From Dinoroseobacter sp049801095 (GTDB taxonomy: Bacteria > Pseudomonadota > Alphaproteobacteria > Rhodobacterales > Rhodobacteraceae), in the NCBI RefSeq assembly GCF_049801095.1, contig NZ_JBNAGH010000010.1:1-64000 (forward strand): DNA of 64,000 nt. The letters are read 5' to 3'. The position numbers and the translations under genes were made by a program. The notes under the pieces are model-generated. The model worked only from the letters and a program-made list of their open reading frames with translations, had not been told where the DNA came from and did no database searches. Below are positions 1 through 8,410 of this stretch, piece after piece (the first letter of the stretch is position 1; each line of letters opens with the position of its first letter).

Positions 1-252
1 GCGATAGCTCCGTTTCCTTCAGCGCAAGATCCACAACCTTGCGCTTCACGTCAGAGGGCACCCGATTCCAGACGTGATTGGGCTTGGGAGATTGATCCGC
101 CAGCCCAGCCTCACCGCGCTGCAGTATCGGTCATACCAACGGTAGAACGTGGTGCGAGGGATACCCAGCTTAGCCAGTGTTCGACGCGCCGACAGATGGC
201 TTTCTTCCACCAGCCGAATGATCTCCAGCTTCTCTGATGCGGCATACCTCAT
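1..252 (-). pseudogene. IS3-family transposase OrfB, frameshifted and cut by the window edge
   Basis: The N-terminus (ASEKLEIIRLVEESHL, then RRTLAKLGIPRTTFYRWYDRY) matches the start of OrfB integrase subunits of IS3 elements. After RWYDRY the frame runs out of register and stops at 46. The expected continuation (EAGLADQSPKPNHVWNRVP) is readable in another frame from about position 120 down to the window edge. A single-base deletion around 113-130 would explain both. The DDE catalytic core lies beyond the window. Confidence 0.7.
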
Positions 253-614
253 TCGTGGTCGCCCCCATCCCCGAGCATGCTTTTTTTGAGAAGACGCAGC
301 TCAAGCGTCTGTTCAGCGACCACTTCCTTGAGGTCCTTTGCCTCGCGGCGCAGTTCTTTGACCTCATCACTGTTCGCAGCCCGCGCTGTGTCCCCGGCCA
401 AACGCTTCTTCCCGGCCTCCATGAAGTCCTTGGACCATTTGTAATACAGGCCCTGGGATATGCCTTCGCGACGGCATAGCTCCGCGATACTGTCCTCGCC
501 GCGCAGACCATCCAGCACGATCCGGATCTTCTCTTCGCTCGAATACTGCTTGCGCGTGGCGCGCTTGATGTCTTTGACGATCTTCTCGCCAGGGCTCTTC
601 GTTGTCTTTCTCAT
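249..614 (-). CDS. IS3-family transposase OrfA (helix-turn-helix)
   Basis: This 121-residue DNA-binding subunit would act with OrfB to cut and join the element ends. The N-terminal half holds a helix-turn-helix of the IS3 OrfA type (SIAELCRREGISQGLYYKW at about residues 43-61), and a charged coiled-coil/leucine-zipper-like segment follows near the C-terminus (KELRREAKDLKEVVAEQ). The ATG at 614 is chosen because GAGGAG lies just upstream on the minus strand; the open frame itself extends to 662. Its stop overlaps the orfB start as ATGA, which suggests translational coupling. The subunit looks intact, but the partner is frameshifted. Confidence 0.75.
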   Translation of the reverse strand: MRKTTKSPGEKIVKDIKRATRKQYSSEEKIRIVLDGLRGEDSIAELCRREGISQGLYYKWSKDFMEAGKKRLAGDTARAANSDEVKELRREAKDLKEVVAEQTLELRLLKKSMLGDGGDHE

Positions 615-681
615 CGTCCACTCCTCGGTGGTTACGATGAGCAACAAACTCTCTCTTAGCAAATGACCCTGTTTGGACCCA

Positions 682-1415
682 TAGGCACTGACGTCAGACA
701 GGCCTCAGCACGACCTATATGAGGCGTGAGACAGGTGACGATGGCGCGGGCGACGTGCGCCTGTGTGTCAAAGTAGTCGACGAGGTCGCGATCAAAGGTT
801 TCCGCCCAGACATGCCCCCCATCCGCGGCGTCGATCAACTGCGCGGTTACGCGCACGCGGCCCGGACGCGCCCGAACGCTGCCTTCGACGAGGTGCCGGA
901 CACCGAGGTCGGCCGCGACCGCGCGGAGATCTCGCGGCGTCTCGCGGTACACAAAGGCTGAGTTGCGCGCCACGACGAACAGATCCCGAAAACGGGAGAG
1001 CTCGGTCGTGATGTCCTTGACAAAGCCATTGGCGAGCCATTCGAGATCGGGAACTCCGCCGAGCGTGTCAAAAGGCAGGATCGCGACCGACGGCCTGTCG
1101 GGCAAATCAAGCGCCGCAATGCCTGGCTGAGTATCCAACGCAAAACGCAGTCCACGCCCGGCGACGGTGACGATCGCATCCGCCCCGAGCAGGCGACGCA
1201 GGTTGCCAATTTGCACATTGAGGTTATTGTCGCCCACGACGGTTTTTGGCCAAACGGCATCCATCAGTTCATCCCGAGACACGATCCTGTCTCGGTGGGA
1301 CACAAGTACTTCCAAGACGTCGAAAGCGCGCGCCGAGGCGCACGACCTCGCCGTCGCGACGCAACTTTCGGGTGCGGCTGTCAAAAACGAAGTTTGCGAA
1401 ACGGAATTGGTCTAC
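682..1415 (-). pseudogene. CadC-like winged-helix regulator remnant, truncated by the IS and frameshifted
   Basis: The readable frame has a C-terminal-type winged-helix DNA-binding domain (RAFDVLEVLVSHRDRIVSR, then DELMDAVWPKTVVGDNNLN). A FlgO/TolB-like domain follows (PSVAILPFDTLGG, then GFVKDITTELSRFRDLFVVA). This architecture is typical of CadC or adenylate-cyclase-like regulators, which usually carry TPRs at the C-terminus. Those are missing because the frame runs into the insertion element at about 681. The start of the winged helix (FRFANFVFDSRTRKLRRDGE) lies in a different frame, so there is also an indel near 1330-1345, and no start codon was found upstream of it. Two independent lesions mean this gene is dead. 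Confidence 0.7.
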
Positions 1416-2749
1416 GTGCCGAGTAGTAGAAGCCTAAGTGATTGTCGGAGCGTACTGGACCCGAGCCGTACATCCCAGACCCCGCGCGCTCCCCAGAACA
1501 GGCGTAGGTCTTTGATCCGGGTCACGCTTCACCCGCGAGAGTAATCAACGCGCGGTTGGTTGCGTTAGCTGCGTGTCCCATTGCAACAGCGAAGGGCTCA
1601 TAGCGGGCTTCAATGCCTGAGTTCGAAACGCAGCGTGCATTCCATGAGTGTGTTCACCAGCGGCGATGCCGCGCTGCGTTCGAGGCACGCTTTGGAGCTC
1701 GCACCCAACGAGTGCTGCCACTTCGGAGCCGGTGTTCTACTGCGATAACCATTTTCTCAGCGTGCCGTTAATAGGTCAGGGCGTCAGCTGAAACTATGGA
1801 AGCAGCTTACCTCATGCGGCTCCTATTGGTGTCAAAATCCGCTCTGCTTCTGCTCTCTCACAATGTGTCATTCGTGACCGGCAGCGCGATGATCGCAGAT
1901 GGTGGAAACGCCAAACGCAAAATGTAGGCCAAGAGGAGCGGGCATTGGCGGCGTGCCTTTCAGTGTTCTCATTCCGGTCACAACACAGCCTGGTTCAAGT
2001 AGGTGCAGTGAGCGGAGGCTTTGAGCGCGCCAACGCAGGATGTGGGTTGTCAGTAAAGGGAAATGGGGACCTCAGTTGAAATACCTCGACTGGATGTTGG
2101 CGCATTGCAAACCCGAAATCAAAGGCGGCATTCTGACGATCCCGGCTCGAGCTGGTGGGTCTTCGAAACGCACGAGGGGTAGTTTTCAGAAGCAAGAGAA
2201 AAGGAAATGCGTCGCACCTGCCATCTCTATGAAGCCCAGACAGATCCCTTCATCACGCCAGGGCACATCAGCAAGCTCCAAAATGAATGGAAGTATGGTG
2301 ACGGTCTGGTTGGCGCCAGCGATCAGCAGGCAGAAGTTGGTCCCCTTCCATCGAGCCGAAGCGGGGCGCAAGGATCTCCCCGTGTGATGGATCCGAGGTA
2401 ATGCGGGTGGATAAGCTCGAACTGGCCGAGGAGTATGATCTCGTAACGGGGTCTTGCAGTCGTTTCATGCGCGCAGCCAAACGGGTCGATCAGAGCAGCG
2501 GCCGTCGGGAAGGCTTTCGAACGTCGCTTTGGCGAAAGCCGTCTTCTCCTATTGCTGAAACTCGAAAGAAGCTGACCGAAGACAGCTTCGGTGCACTCGC
2601 TGTTCAACTTGATTTCGCCGTCGGCTACCGGCGCAGACAAACGAACCAGCCACTCCCAGTGCAAACTCTGCAACGTCCCGTTGAACCCGGTTGTGTCGGA
2701 TGCCAGTGTTGGTTCGACGGGTACTGCGTTGGCAAGCGCGTGAGGGGTC
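1416..2749. other. Gene-poor, probably decayed stretch
   Basis: No open frame here has a recognisable family, a convincing ribosome-binding site and protein-like composition together. One short plus-strand frame at about 1644-1748 contains HALELAPNE, which resembles a tetratricopeptide repeat. Frames at 2186-2371 and 2323-2769 on the minus strand have fairly natural composition but were not recognised. Together with the neighbouring IS and broken regulator, the region is best read as gene debris. Confidence 0.5.
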
Positions 2750-3292
2750 TTGGACGATTTCGAGCTCATACAGCGGATCGGGCGCGGTGATACCCGGGCG
2801 ATGCGCGTTCTTTACGAGAGGCATAACGGAGCGGTCTATGCCTTTGCGATGTCGCGCGCCAAGAATGCCGAGCTGGCCTCGGACTGTGTTCATGACACGA
2901 TGATGGAGGTCTGGCGCAATGCCAGCAGGTTCGGGGAGCGGTCTTCGGTGCGGACCTGGCTGTTCGCCATCGCGCGCAACAAGCTTGTCGATGCTCTGCG
3001 AAAACGGGGGCGTATATCTTATGTCGAGGACGTGCCCGAAACCGAGGATCCTGCCCCCAGCCCCGAGGCGGCGGCCATCGCGGCGGCAGAGCGCGCGCGG
3101 CTTCAACACTGTCTCGGGGGGCTGTCCGGACCGCACGCCGCGGCGATCCGGCTCGCGTTTTTCGAGGAGCTCACCTACCCGGAGGTCGCCGAGATCGAAG
3201 GCGTGCCCGTCGGCACGATCAAAACGCGGATTTTCCATGCCAAGCAGGCGCTGATGCGGTGCCTGGAAAAGGGGCTGCGGAAAGCGCGCTAG
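2750..3292 (+). CDS. ECF-type RNA polymerase sigma factor
   Basis: This 180-residue protein has the two-domain layout of group 4 sigma factors. Region 2 covers about residues 5-75, with RVLYERHNGAVYAFA and the core-binding TWLFAIARNKLVDALRKRG. Region 4 covers about 120-172, with the helix-turn-helix ELTYPEVAEIEGVPVGTIK. It would direct polymerase to an extracytoplasmic-stress regulon. The start is a TTG: an in-frame stop lies just upstream at about 2741 and AGGGG sits 4-5 bases before the TTG. Its stop codon overlaps the stop of the convergent anti-sigma gene by four bases. The neighbouring subtilase lipoprotein is a likely partner or target. The regulon cannot be read from sequence alone. 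Confidence 0.88.
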   Translation: MDDFELIQRIGRGDTRAMRVLYERHNGAVYAFAMSRAKNAELASDCVHDTMMEVWRNASRFGERSSVRTWLFAIARNKLVDALRKRGRISYVEDVPETEDPAPSPEAAAIAAAERARLQHCLGGLSGPHAAAIRLAFFEELTYPEVAEIEGVPVGTIKTRIFHAKQALMRCLEKGLRKAR

Positions 3293-3852
3293 TCCGCGAT
3301 CAGCTCCACAAGATCGGGCCGCGCGGCGAGGGCCTCCCGCGCGGCAGCAGCAGCCTCGGCATCCGGGAAGGACAAACGCAAGAGCCCAAGCGCTGTGGGC
3401 CCATCGGCAATCGTGCCGCCGAGGGGCATGAGCGCCTCGGAAATTTCGGCCAGTGTCGCTGTTTCGGCAAAGCGGACCTGGAACCCGGCCTCCGTTTGCG
3501 CGTCGCTGGCGGTGCGGAAACCGCCCTCGCCTTGGGTGATGCGCGGGCCGAGCGTGACCTGCCAGACGCCGATGGCCAGCACGGCCACCGCAGCGTAGCG
3601 CAGCGCCTGCGCCCAGGGACGGCGGTTCTCGTTGGCTGGCGCCGGGGTCTCAATCTCAGCTGCGATCCGATCCCAAACGGCTTCGGCCTCGGAATGTTCC
3701 GGCCCGTCGGCCAGCTCTGCCTGCACTTTCCGCAACAACTCGACCTCGGCCGCGAGGGCGGCGTCGCGCGTCATCTCAGCCTCGAAGGCGGATTGCGCCT
3801 CGGGGGGCATCCGGTCCTGCAGGTAGTCGAGAATGTCCTGTTCGCGATCCAC
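3289..3852 (-). CDS. Single-pass membrane anti-sigma factor
   Basis: This 187-residue protein has an acidic cytoplasmic N-terminal region (about 1-75; LQDRMPPEAQSAFEAEM), as in ECF anti-sigma domains, but no zinc-binding HxxxCxxC. One membrane helix (ALRYAAVAVLAIGVWQV, about 82-98) and a periplasmic C-terminal part follow. That part (ATLAEISEALMPLGGTIADG, then REALAARPDLVELIAD) resembles the small alpha/beta prodomains of subtilases. The gene converges on the sigma gene with overlapping stops and is divergent from the subtilase lipoprotein. It would hold the sigma factor at the membrane until a signal releases it. The anti-sigma role is inferred from context and layout; the prodomain resemblance is only a visual impression. 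Confidence 0.7.
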   Translation of the reverse strand: MDREQDILDYLQDRMPPEAQSAFEAEMTRDAALAAEVELLRKVQAELADGPEHSEAEAVWDRIAAEIETPAPANENRRPWAQALRYAAVAVLAIGVWQVTLGPRITQGEGGFRTASDAQTEAGFQVRFAETATLAEISEALMPLGGTIADGPTALGLLRLSFPDAEAAAAAREALAARPDLVELIAD

Positions 3853-3994
3853 GGTATTCCGCTCGTTTTCTGGCCGTTACAATTGGTTGTCGCACAAAGC
3901 GGGCAGAAGGTTCAAAACTATTGTGAACGAGGGGGCATTGACCAAGGATTTGCGTTGTGTCCCCCGCTTCTTGGGCGAGCAGCAGGAGAGTGCC

Positions 3995-5155
3995 ATGCCA
4001 GTTCAATTGTCTCGGGTCGCGCGGTTCTCCCTGCTTGTCGTGGCTCTTTTGCTTGCGGGATGCGCCGCGTTGCAGGATGCAGCAACACCTCGGGACGCGC
4101 AGGACCTCGTGACGCCTCGGCAGGTGATCGCGCTCTTGCCCGATGCGCCGGGTGTGGCTCTGATGCGCGCCGAGACCGAGGCGGAGGGCTATCGTGAGGT
4201 CGGCGTCACGCGGCTTGCCGGGCTGGGCCTGACGATGATGACCTACCGTATACCTGACGGGACTACCGGCGATGAGGCGATTGCTTCGCTGGAGGCCGCG
4301 GTGCCGTCCTCGGTGGTTGGTCTGAACCACGCCTATCGCCCGCAACAGGCCGGGGCGGTGCAGGGGCTCGACTATGCCGATGGGCTGATGGGCTGGGCCG
4401 TGGGGGCGTGCCGGGCGCAGATGGCTATTGGTATGATCGACACCGCTATCGATCCGACGACGCCGACCCTCGCCGGAGTGCAGATCGAGACGCGGCAATT
4501 CTTCGACGGCCCGTCGGCGGATCCGCGCCACGGAACGGACGTTGCTTCCATCCTCGCCGACCCGGCGCGGCTGCGCGATGTGACGCTCTACAGCGCGAAT
4601 GTCTTTGGTGCGCCGGGCACCGGGGATCTGGTCACAGGCGCAGAGGCGCTGGTTCGTGCGCTCGACTGGTTGGCAGCGGAGGATGTGCGGCTGGTCAACC
4701 TCGCCCTGGCCGGGCCTTACAACAAGCTTCTGGATCTTGCAGTGGCCCGGGCGAGCGCGCGCGGGCTGATCCTGGTGGCGGCGGTGGGCAATGACGGCCC
4801 GGCTGTGGACCCGATGTACCCGGCGGGCTTCGACGATGTGATTGCGGTAACGGCCGTGGATGCGGCCCAGCGGGTGTATCGGAACGCGGTGCGTGGGCCC
4901 CATGTGGACGTGGCCGCCCCGGGGGTGGATGTCCGGATCGGCGAGGGTGACAGCATGAGGTTTGTCACCGGCACCTCGATCGCGACCCCGTTCGTGACGG
5001 CCCGGCTGGCTGCCGATCCAGACGTGGTGACAGCCCAAAGCGCGGGCGAGGTGCGCGCCCTGCTGGCCCGCACCAGTGCCGAGTTGGGCAGATCGGGCCG
5101 CGATCCGACCTTCGGTTTCGGATTGGCCCGGGCCGACGGGGTCTGCGGAGGCTGA
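3995..5155 (+). CDS. Subtilisin-family (S8) serine peptidase lipoprotein
   Basis: This 386-residue protein has a lipoprotein signal (LLVVALLLAGC, lipid-attached Cys at about 23), so it is probably anchored in the periplasm or outer membrane. Residues of about 40-120 look like an inhibitory prodomain. The catalytic triad is complete: Asp about 149 (MIDTAID), His about 179 (PRHGTDVASIL) and Ser about 328 (GTSIATPFV). The oxyanion-hole Asn is at about 266 (AVGNDG). The ATG at 3995 follows AGGAGAG at a good distance and begins the signal peptide; the open frame reaches 3833 but that extension is not signal-like. It is divergent from the anti-sigma gene and probably belongs to that signalling unit. 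The substrate is unknown. Confidence 0.85.
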   Translation: MPVQLSRVARFSLLVVALLLAGCAALQDAATPRDAQDLVTPRQVIALLPDAPGVALMRAETEAEGYREVGVTRLAGLGLTMMTYRIPDGTTGDEAIASLEAAVPSSVVGLNHAYRPQQAGAVQGLDYADGLMGWAVGACRAQMAIGMIDTAIDPTTPTLAGVQIETRQFFDGPSADPRHGTDVASILADPARLRDVTLYSANVFGAPGTGDLVTGAEALVRALDWLAAEDVRLVNLALAGPYNKLLDLAVARASARGLILVAAVGNDGPAVDPMYPAGFDDVIAVTAVDAAQRVYRNAVRGPHVDVAAPGVDVRIGEGDSMRFVTGTSIATPFVTARLAADPDVVTAQSAGEVRALLARTSAELGRSGRDPTFGFGLARADGVCGG

Positions 5156-5182
5156 TCCTCAACGAAAGCGGATCCTTCAAGC

Positions 5183-5211
5183 AAAACCCCGCCAGGCCAG
5201 GCCGGCGGGGT
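5183..5211 (-). terminator. Intrinsic terminator of the RTX gene
   Basis: Perfect 8-bp arms ACCCCGCC (5186-5193) and GGCGGGGT (5204-5211) surround a 10-base loop. On the minus strand the hairpin is followed by a TTTT run (5183-5186). It lies between the convergent subtilase and RTX genes. Confidence 0.75.
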
Positions 5212-5232
5212 CAGAGTTGCTCCGGGGCGCGC

Positions 5233-6840
5233 TCAGGCGATCAGGAACATGTCGGCGGAGAAATCGGCAACCTCGACATTCTCAAAAGTGATGAGCTTGT
5301 TGTTCAGGGCCAGTTCCACGTCGTCGCCCGCCTGAGTGAGGCTCGCCAGGAGGTTGGCCTCGGTCACATCCGGGTCATTGGTCGCAAAGGCCAGCTGGTC
5401 GATGCCGATCTCGAAATCCAGGATCACGTCGGTCCCAACGTCCTCCTGGAAGAAGAGGAACGTGTCCGCGCCCGCACCCCCGCGCATGGTGTCGTCACCC
5501 GACCCGCCGCGGATCACATTGTCCGCGTCATTCCCGGTCAGGATGTCATTGCTGTCCGTGCCGGTGACGTTCTCGAAATTGATGGCGACCCCGTCCGGGC
5601 CAGGGCCATTGTCAATCTCGATCACTCCGGTGGCGAGGTTCACGCTGACCGGGCCGGAGGCGGCACCAAGATCGAGCGTGTCGACACCCGCACCGCCGTC
5701 GAGATCAAGCGTGATCGCGTTCAACACATCGCCCTCGAGCACCGCAGTGTCGTCGCCGCCGCCGAAATTGGTCTCGAGCGTTTCAGTATTGCGAATGTCG
5801 AGCTGAAAGAGCCCGTTCACCGACTGATCGTTGACCTCGACACGGGCGAATTGCACGCCCTCCGCGGTGGTCGCAAAGGTGGCCACGTCCTTGTTCTGCA
5901 GGTCCGTATTCACGAGGTCGGTGTCGAAATTGACCTGTACCCGGTCCTCATCCGCGCCGCCATCGAACAGGTCCGAGCCGTCTCCGTTGTTCCAGATGAT
6001 CGTGTCATCACCGGCGCCGCCTAGGACCGTGTCGCTGCCCTTGTTGCCGATCAGGGTGTCGTCGCCATTGCCGCCCGTGATCAGGTCGTCGCCATTCCCG
6101 CCGGAGATCACATTATCCGCGTCATTGCCGATGATCTGGTCGCCGCCCTCGGTGCCGATGACGTTCTCGAACCCGATCGCCTTCGAACTCTCAACAGCAG
6201 GTTCGAGGTCTTCAACGCCATCTGTAAAGAACGCGTTGCTGACAAGAGTTCCGCTGTCGAGATTGACCGAGATGTTGCTGGTGATCCCGCTGAAATCGAG
6301 CGTGTCGATGCCGGCGCCACCATCGAGCTGCAGCCGGATCGCGTTGAGCACCCCGTCGCCGATGATCGCGGTGTCATTGCCACCGCCGAAATTCGTTTCC
6401 TGCACCTCGGTTTCGCGGATATCGAGCTGGAACAGCCCCCGCTCGGTCTGGCCGTTCACCTCGATCCGGGCGAACTGGATCCCCTCATCGGTGACCGAAA
6501 AGGCCGCCACATCGTCATTCTGCAGATCGGTATTCACAAGGTCGGTGTCAAAATTCACCTGCTGGCGGTCCACGCCGTCGCCACCATGCATCAGGTCCGA
6601 ACCATCGCCGTTGTTCCAAACCAGCAGGTCGTCGCCCGCGCCACCGAACATCCGGTCATTGCCGGTATTGCCGATCACGATGTCGGCGCCGAAGCCGCCA
6701 AAGAGGCTGTCCGCCTCCGCGCCGCCAGAGATCTTGTCATCGCCGAAAAGCCCGAAAGCAATATCTTTGCCATCGGATCCGGTGATGTGATCGCCTTTGA
6801 AAAAGCCGAAAATAAGCTGGAAAAGTGTAAGATCAGACAT
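5233..6840 (-). CDS. RTX-type calcium-binding secreted protein
   Basis: This 535-residue acidic protein is full of glycine- and aspartate-rich nonapeptides (GGAGDDL, GGNGDDLITGGNGDDTL, GGSGDDTMRGGAGADTF), the calcium-binding beta-roll signature of type I-secreted RTX proteins. The C-terminus (GDDVELALNNKLITFENVEVA, then a short hydrophobic tail FLIA) fits an uncleaved type I secretion signal. No catalytic domain is visible, so its outside role is unknown. Two modules of about 130 residues (66-193 and 275-403) are near-copies. The ATG at 6840 is preceded by GGAG at about six bases; a longer frame up to 6921 is less likely. No type I exporter genes lie in the window. Confidence 0.85.
   Translation of the reverse strand: MSDLTLFQLIFGFFKGDHITGSDGKDIAFGLFGDDKISGGAEADSLFGGFGADIVIGNTGNDRMFGGAGDDLLVWNNGDGSDLMHGGDGVDRQQVNFDTDLVNTDLQNDDVAAFSVTDEGIQFARIEVNGQTERGLFQLDIRETEVQETNFGGGNDTAIIGDGVLNAIRLQLDGGAGIDTLDFSGITSNISVNLDSGTLVSNAFFTDGVEDLEPAVESSKAIGFENVIGTEGGDQIIGNDADNVISGGNGDDLITGGNGDDTLIGNKGSDTVLGGAGDDTIIWNNGDGSDLFDGGADEDRVQVNFDTDLVNTDLQNKDVATFATTAEGVQFARVEVNDQSVNGLFQLDIRNTETLETNFGGGDDTAVLEGDVLNAITLDLDGGAGVDTLDLGAASGPVSVNLATGVIEIDNGPGPDGVAINFENVTGTDSNDILTGNDADNVIRGGSGDDTMRGGAGADTFLFFQEDVGTDVILDFEIGIDQLAFATNDPDVTEANLLASLTQAGDDVELALNNKLITFENVEVADFSADMFLIA
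5632..6645 (-). repeat. Duplicated 130-residue module inside the RTX protein
   Basis: Residues 66-193 (6645-6262) and 275-403 (6018-5632) share long identical stretches, such as QVNFDTDLVNTDLQN, GLFQLDIR, ETNFGGG, and VLNAI with LDGGAG. The copies are offset by about 209 residues and separated by extra RTX nonapeptides. The non-RTX part of the module is probably a small beta-domain. The duplication is clear at protein level; DNA identity was not measured. Confidence 0.8.
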
Positions 6841-7402
6841 TGGGGTCTCCATTCTGGGTTCGTCCTCAACACATTCGTGCCGACCTTTCAGAGGCGCTGT
6901 TTTGCGCATGGCGCCGGCCAAGTGTGCGGTGGTCGCGAGAGGGCGCGGAATGGTTCAAAAGTTTTTCGAGATTATTTTGGGTGGGCGCGTGCAGGGCCAG
7001 TTTCGACACCCAGGTCGCGTCAGTCCTGGGGCGGGCAAAAGCGCTGCGAAGAGCCCCGTCTGCAGATGAACGCCTTCCCGCCAAAGCAGCCTTCCGAAAC
7101 CATGTGGCGAGAGAGCGACGTCAGGGGATTGAGGTCTATGTAACGCGGGTTGATGTGCCAAACCGCGCGCGGTCTGCCTTGTCTCCGCGCGGGTCAGAGC
7201 CCCTAGCCTTGACTGCCGCGCTCACCGAACGTGCGCGTCCTTTTGTCAGACGCGCGCATTGCGGTCCGCGCTCCATGAGATCGATGGTTGCGTGCTTCGG
7301 CCATTTGCCGATGGAAGCCGAACTATAAGTCGGATGCGTTTCGCGCCGCACAGCATTGTGTGCGCTATAAACGATCGGACCCGGGCGTTTGGGCGGCTCC
7401 CC
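6841..7402. other. Intergenic region upstream of the RTX gene
   Basis: No recognisable gene. The open frames here are short and arginine/proline-rich, as expected from non-coding GC-rich DNA. It must contain the RTX promoter on the minus strand and the 3' end of the Lin0512 transcript. No clear operator or terminator was found. Confidence 0.5.
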
Positions 7403-7774
7403 TCAGTCTGCCTTTCGTTGCAGAACCCATCCGTCTTGCGGTGGCAAGAATGCCTCCACCGCCGCACTTGCGATCACGATCACACCGCCCGTGTCTGGGT
7501 TCGGGACGTTCAGCCCCCCCAAGACGGCGCGGACCGTGACCCGCCCCCGCGGCAGCTTCGTTGCCAGGGCCGCGCAGTCCACGGCCTCGGGTTCCTGAAC
7601 GCCCACGGTCACCTGAACACGCATCTGGTCATGGGACAGCCCCACAGCCTCGAAGATCGGGAGAGAGGAATGGCGGATGGCATCCTCGATCGCCCGAGCG
7701 GCGGCTTTGGTATAGTCCTGCCCGTACTGGTCGTTGCCCGTACCCATCTCGATGATGAAACGCTGCTCACTCAT
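7403..7774 (-). CDS. Lin0512 family protein, second copy
   Basis: This 123-residue protein belongs to the Lin0512 family, whose biochemical role is not established. The family-like core is QVTVGVQEPEAVD with GGLNVPNPDTGG, preceded by a helical segment (AARAIEDAIRHSSLPIFEA). The GTVxVQxP-type strand and the GG(L/D)xxP turn are shared with the adjacent paralogue. Its start overlaps the stop of the upstream copy as ATGA, so the two are probably translated together and may form a heteromer. No signal peptide or membrane segment is seen. The family assignment is from memory of its motifs. Confidence 0.7.
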   Translation of the reverse strand: MSEQRFIIEMGTGNDQYGQDYTKAAARAIEDAIRHSSLPIFEAVGLSHDQMRVQVTVGVQEPEAVDCAALATKLPRGRVTVRAVLGGLNVPNPDTGGVIVIASAAVEAFLPPQDGWVLQRKAD

Positions 7775-8118
7775 TGCGCGCGCTCCATGTCAAAGCTGAC
7801 CGACAGGGCCACATTGGCGATGATCGTCGGATTGCCCGAGCCCTCGGGGCGCGGGATGTCGAGCCCGCCCTTGGTGATGTGGAACTCTGTCTGGCCATAG
7901 GGGAAGACCGTTTCCAGCTCGGCAATCTCTACGGCGCCGGGGTTCTGCACCCCCACATCGACGCGGATCTGCATATCGGTTTTCTCGAAGCCGAAAAGCT
8001 CCGCCAGGTTGATGGAGTTGTGCCACAGGGCGTCCTTGATGCCGCGCTTCACGGCCTCCGTATAGTCGCCGCGACGCAGGGAGGTCCCAACTCCGAACTC
8101 GGTAATCAGTCTTGGCAT
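7771..8118 (-). CDS. Lin0512 family protein, first copy
   Basis: This 115-residue paralogue of the next gene has the same order of elements: YTEAVKRGIKDALWHNSI, RVDVGVQNPGAVEIA, then GGLDIPRPEGSGNP. It is the promoter-proximal member of the pair. The two proteins are clearly related but not near-identical, which suggests an old duplication kept for a two-subunit assembly. Function is unknown. It is cytoplasmic by lack of any signal. Confidence 0.7.
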   Translation of the reverse strand: MPRLITEFGVGTSLRRGDYTEAVKRGIKDALWHNSINLAELFGFEKTDMQIRVDVGVQNPGAVEIAELETVFPYGQTEFHITKGGLDIPRPEGSGNPTIIANVALSVSFDMERAQ

Positions 8119-8410
8119 CAGTCAGCGCGTCCCTTGCTGCAAGATGGTTAGTGAATGGCCACGCGTTTGACACGACATGCTCCGGCGCGTTGAGCCTAGC
8201 GGCTTCGAGGCAAAGCGCAATCGCGGCGCCAAAGGTCCGGTGTGATCGACAGTGGGGCGCTGCCCCGTGGCGGATATCGGGAAAAGAGGCAGGGCCTCGA
8301 TCCAGCCCCGGGAGTTTTTTCGATTTTTCTTTGAACCCTTCGTCGCGCCCAAACGACCTTTGAGCGATCCGGCCTGCTGGCCGATCCAGAAACACCAACG
8401 CGCAAAGGCA

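Larger units (their letters stand above)
1..681 (-). mobile_element. IS3-family insertion sequence, one end only
   Basis: Two overlapping transposase reading frames on the minus strand, orfA then orfB, have the arrangement of IS3-type elements. The outer end is probably near 681, where the minus strand reads TGGGTCCAAACAGGGTCA just before the truncated CadC-like gene begins. The other end lies outside the window, so the matching inverted repeat and target duplication cannot be checked. The orfB frame is broken, so this copy is probably not autonomous. The right boundary is an inference from where the neighbouring protein loses family similarity. Confidence 0.65.

Noticed and set aside
2401..2790. 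129-residue plus-strand frame before the sigma factor
   Set aside because: No family match and it overlaps the sigma-factor start in another frame. GAGG is only two bases from its ATG.
3853..3994. ECF-sigma promoter between the anti-sigma and subtilase genes
   Set aside because: TTGACC and GAAC-like words occur, but no pair with proper spacing could be separated from chance without a comparison set.
3259..4197. 312-residue plus-strand frame over the anti-sigma gene
   Set aside because: No domain and no ribosome-binding site; antisense to the anti-sigma gene and overlapping the subtilase start.
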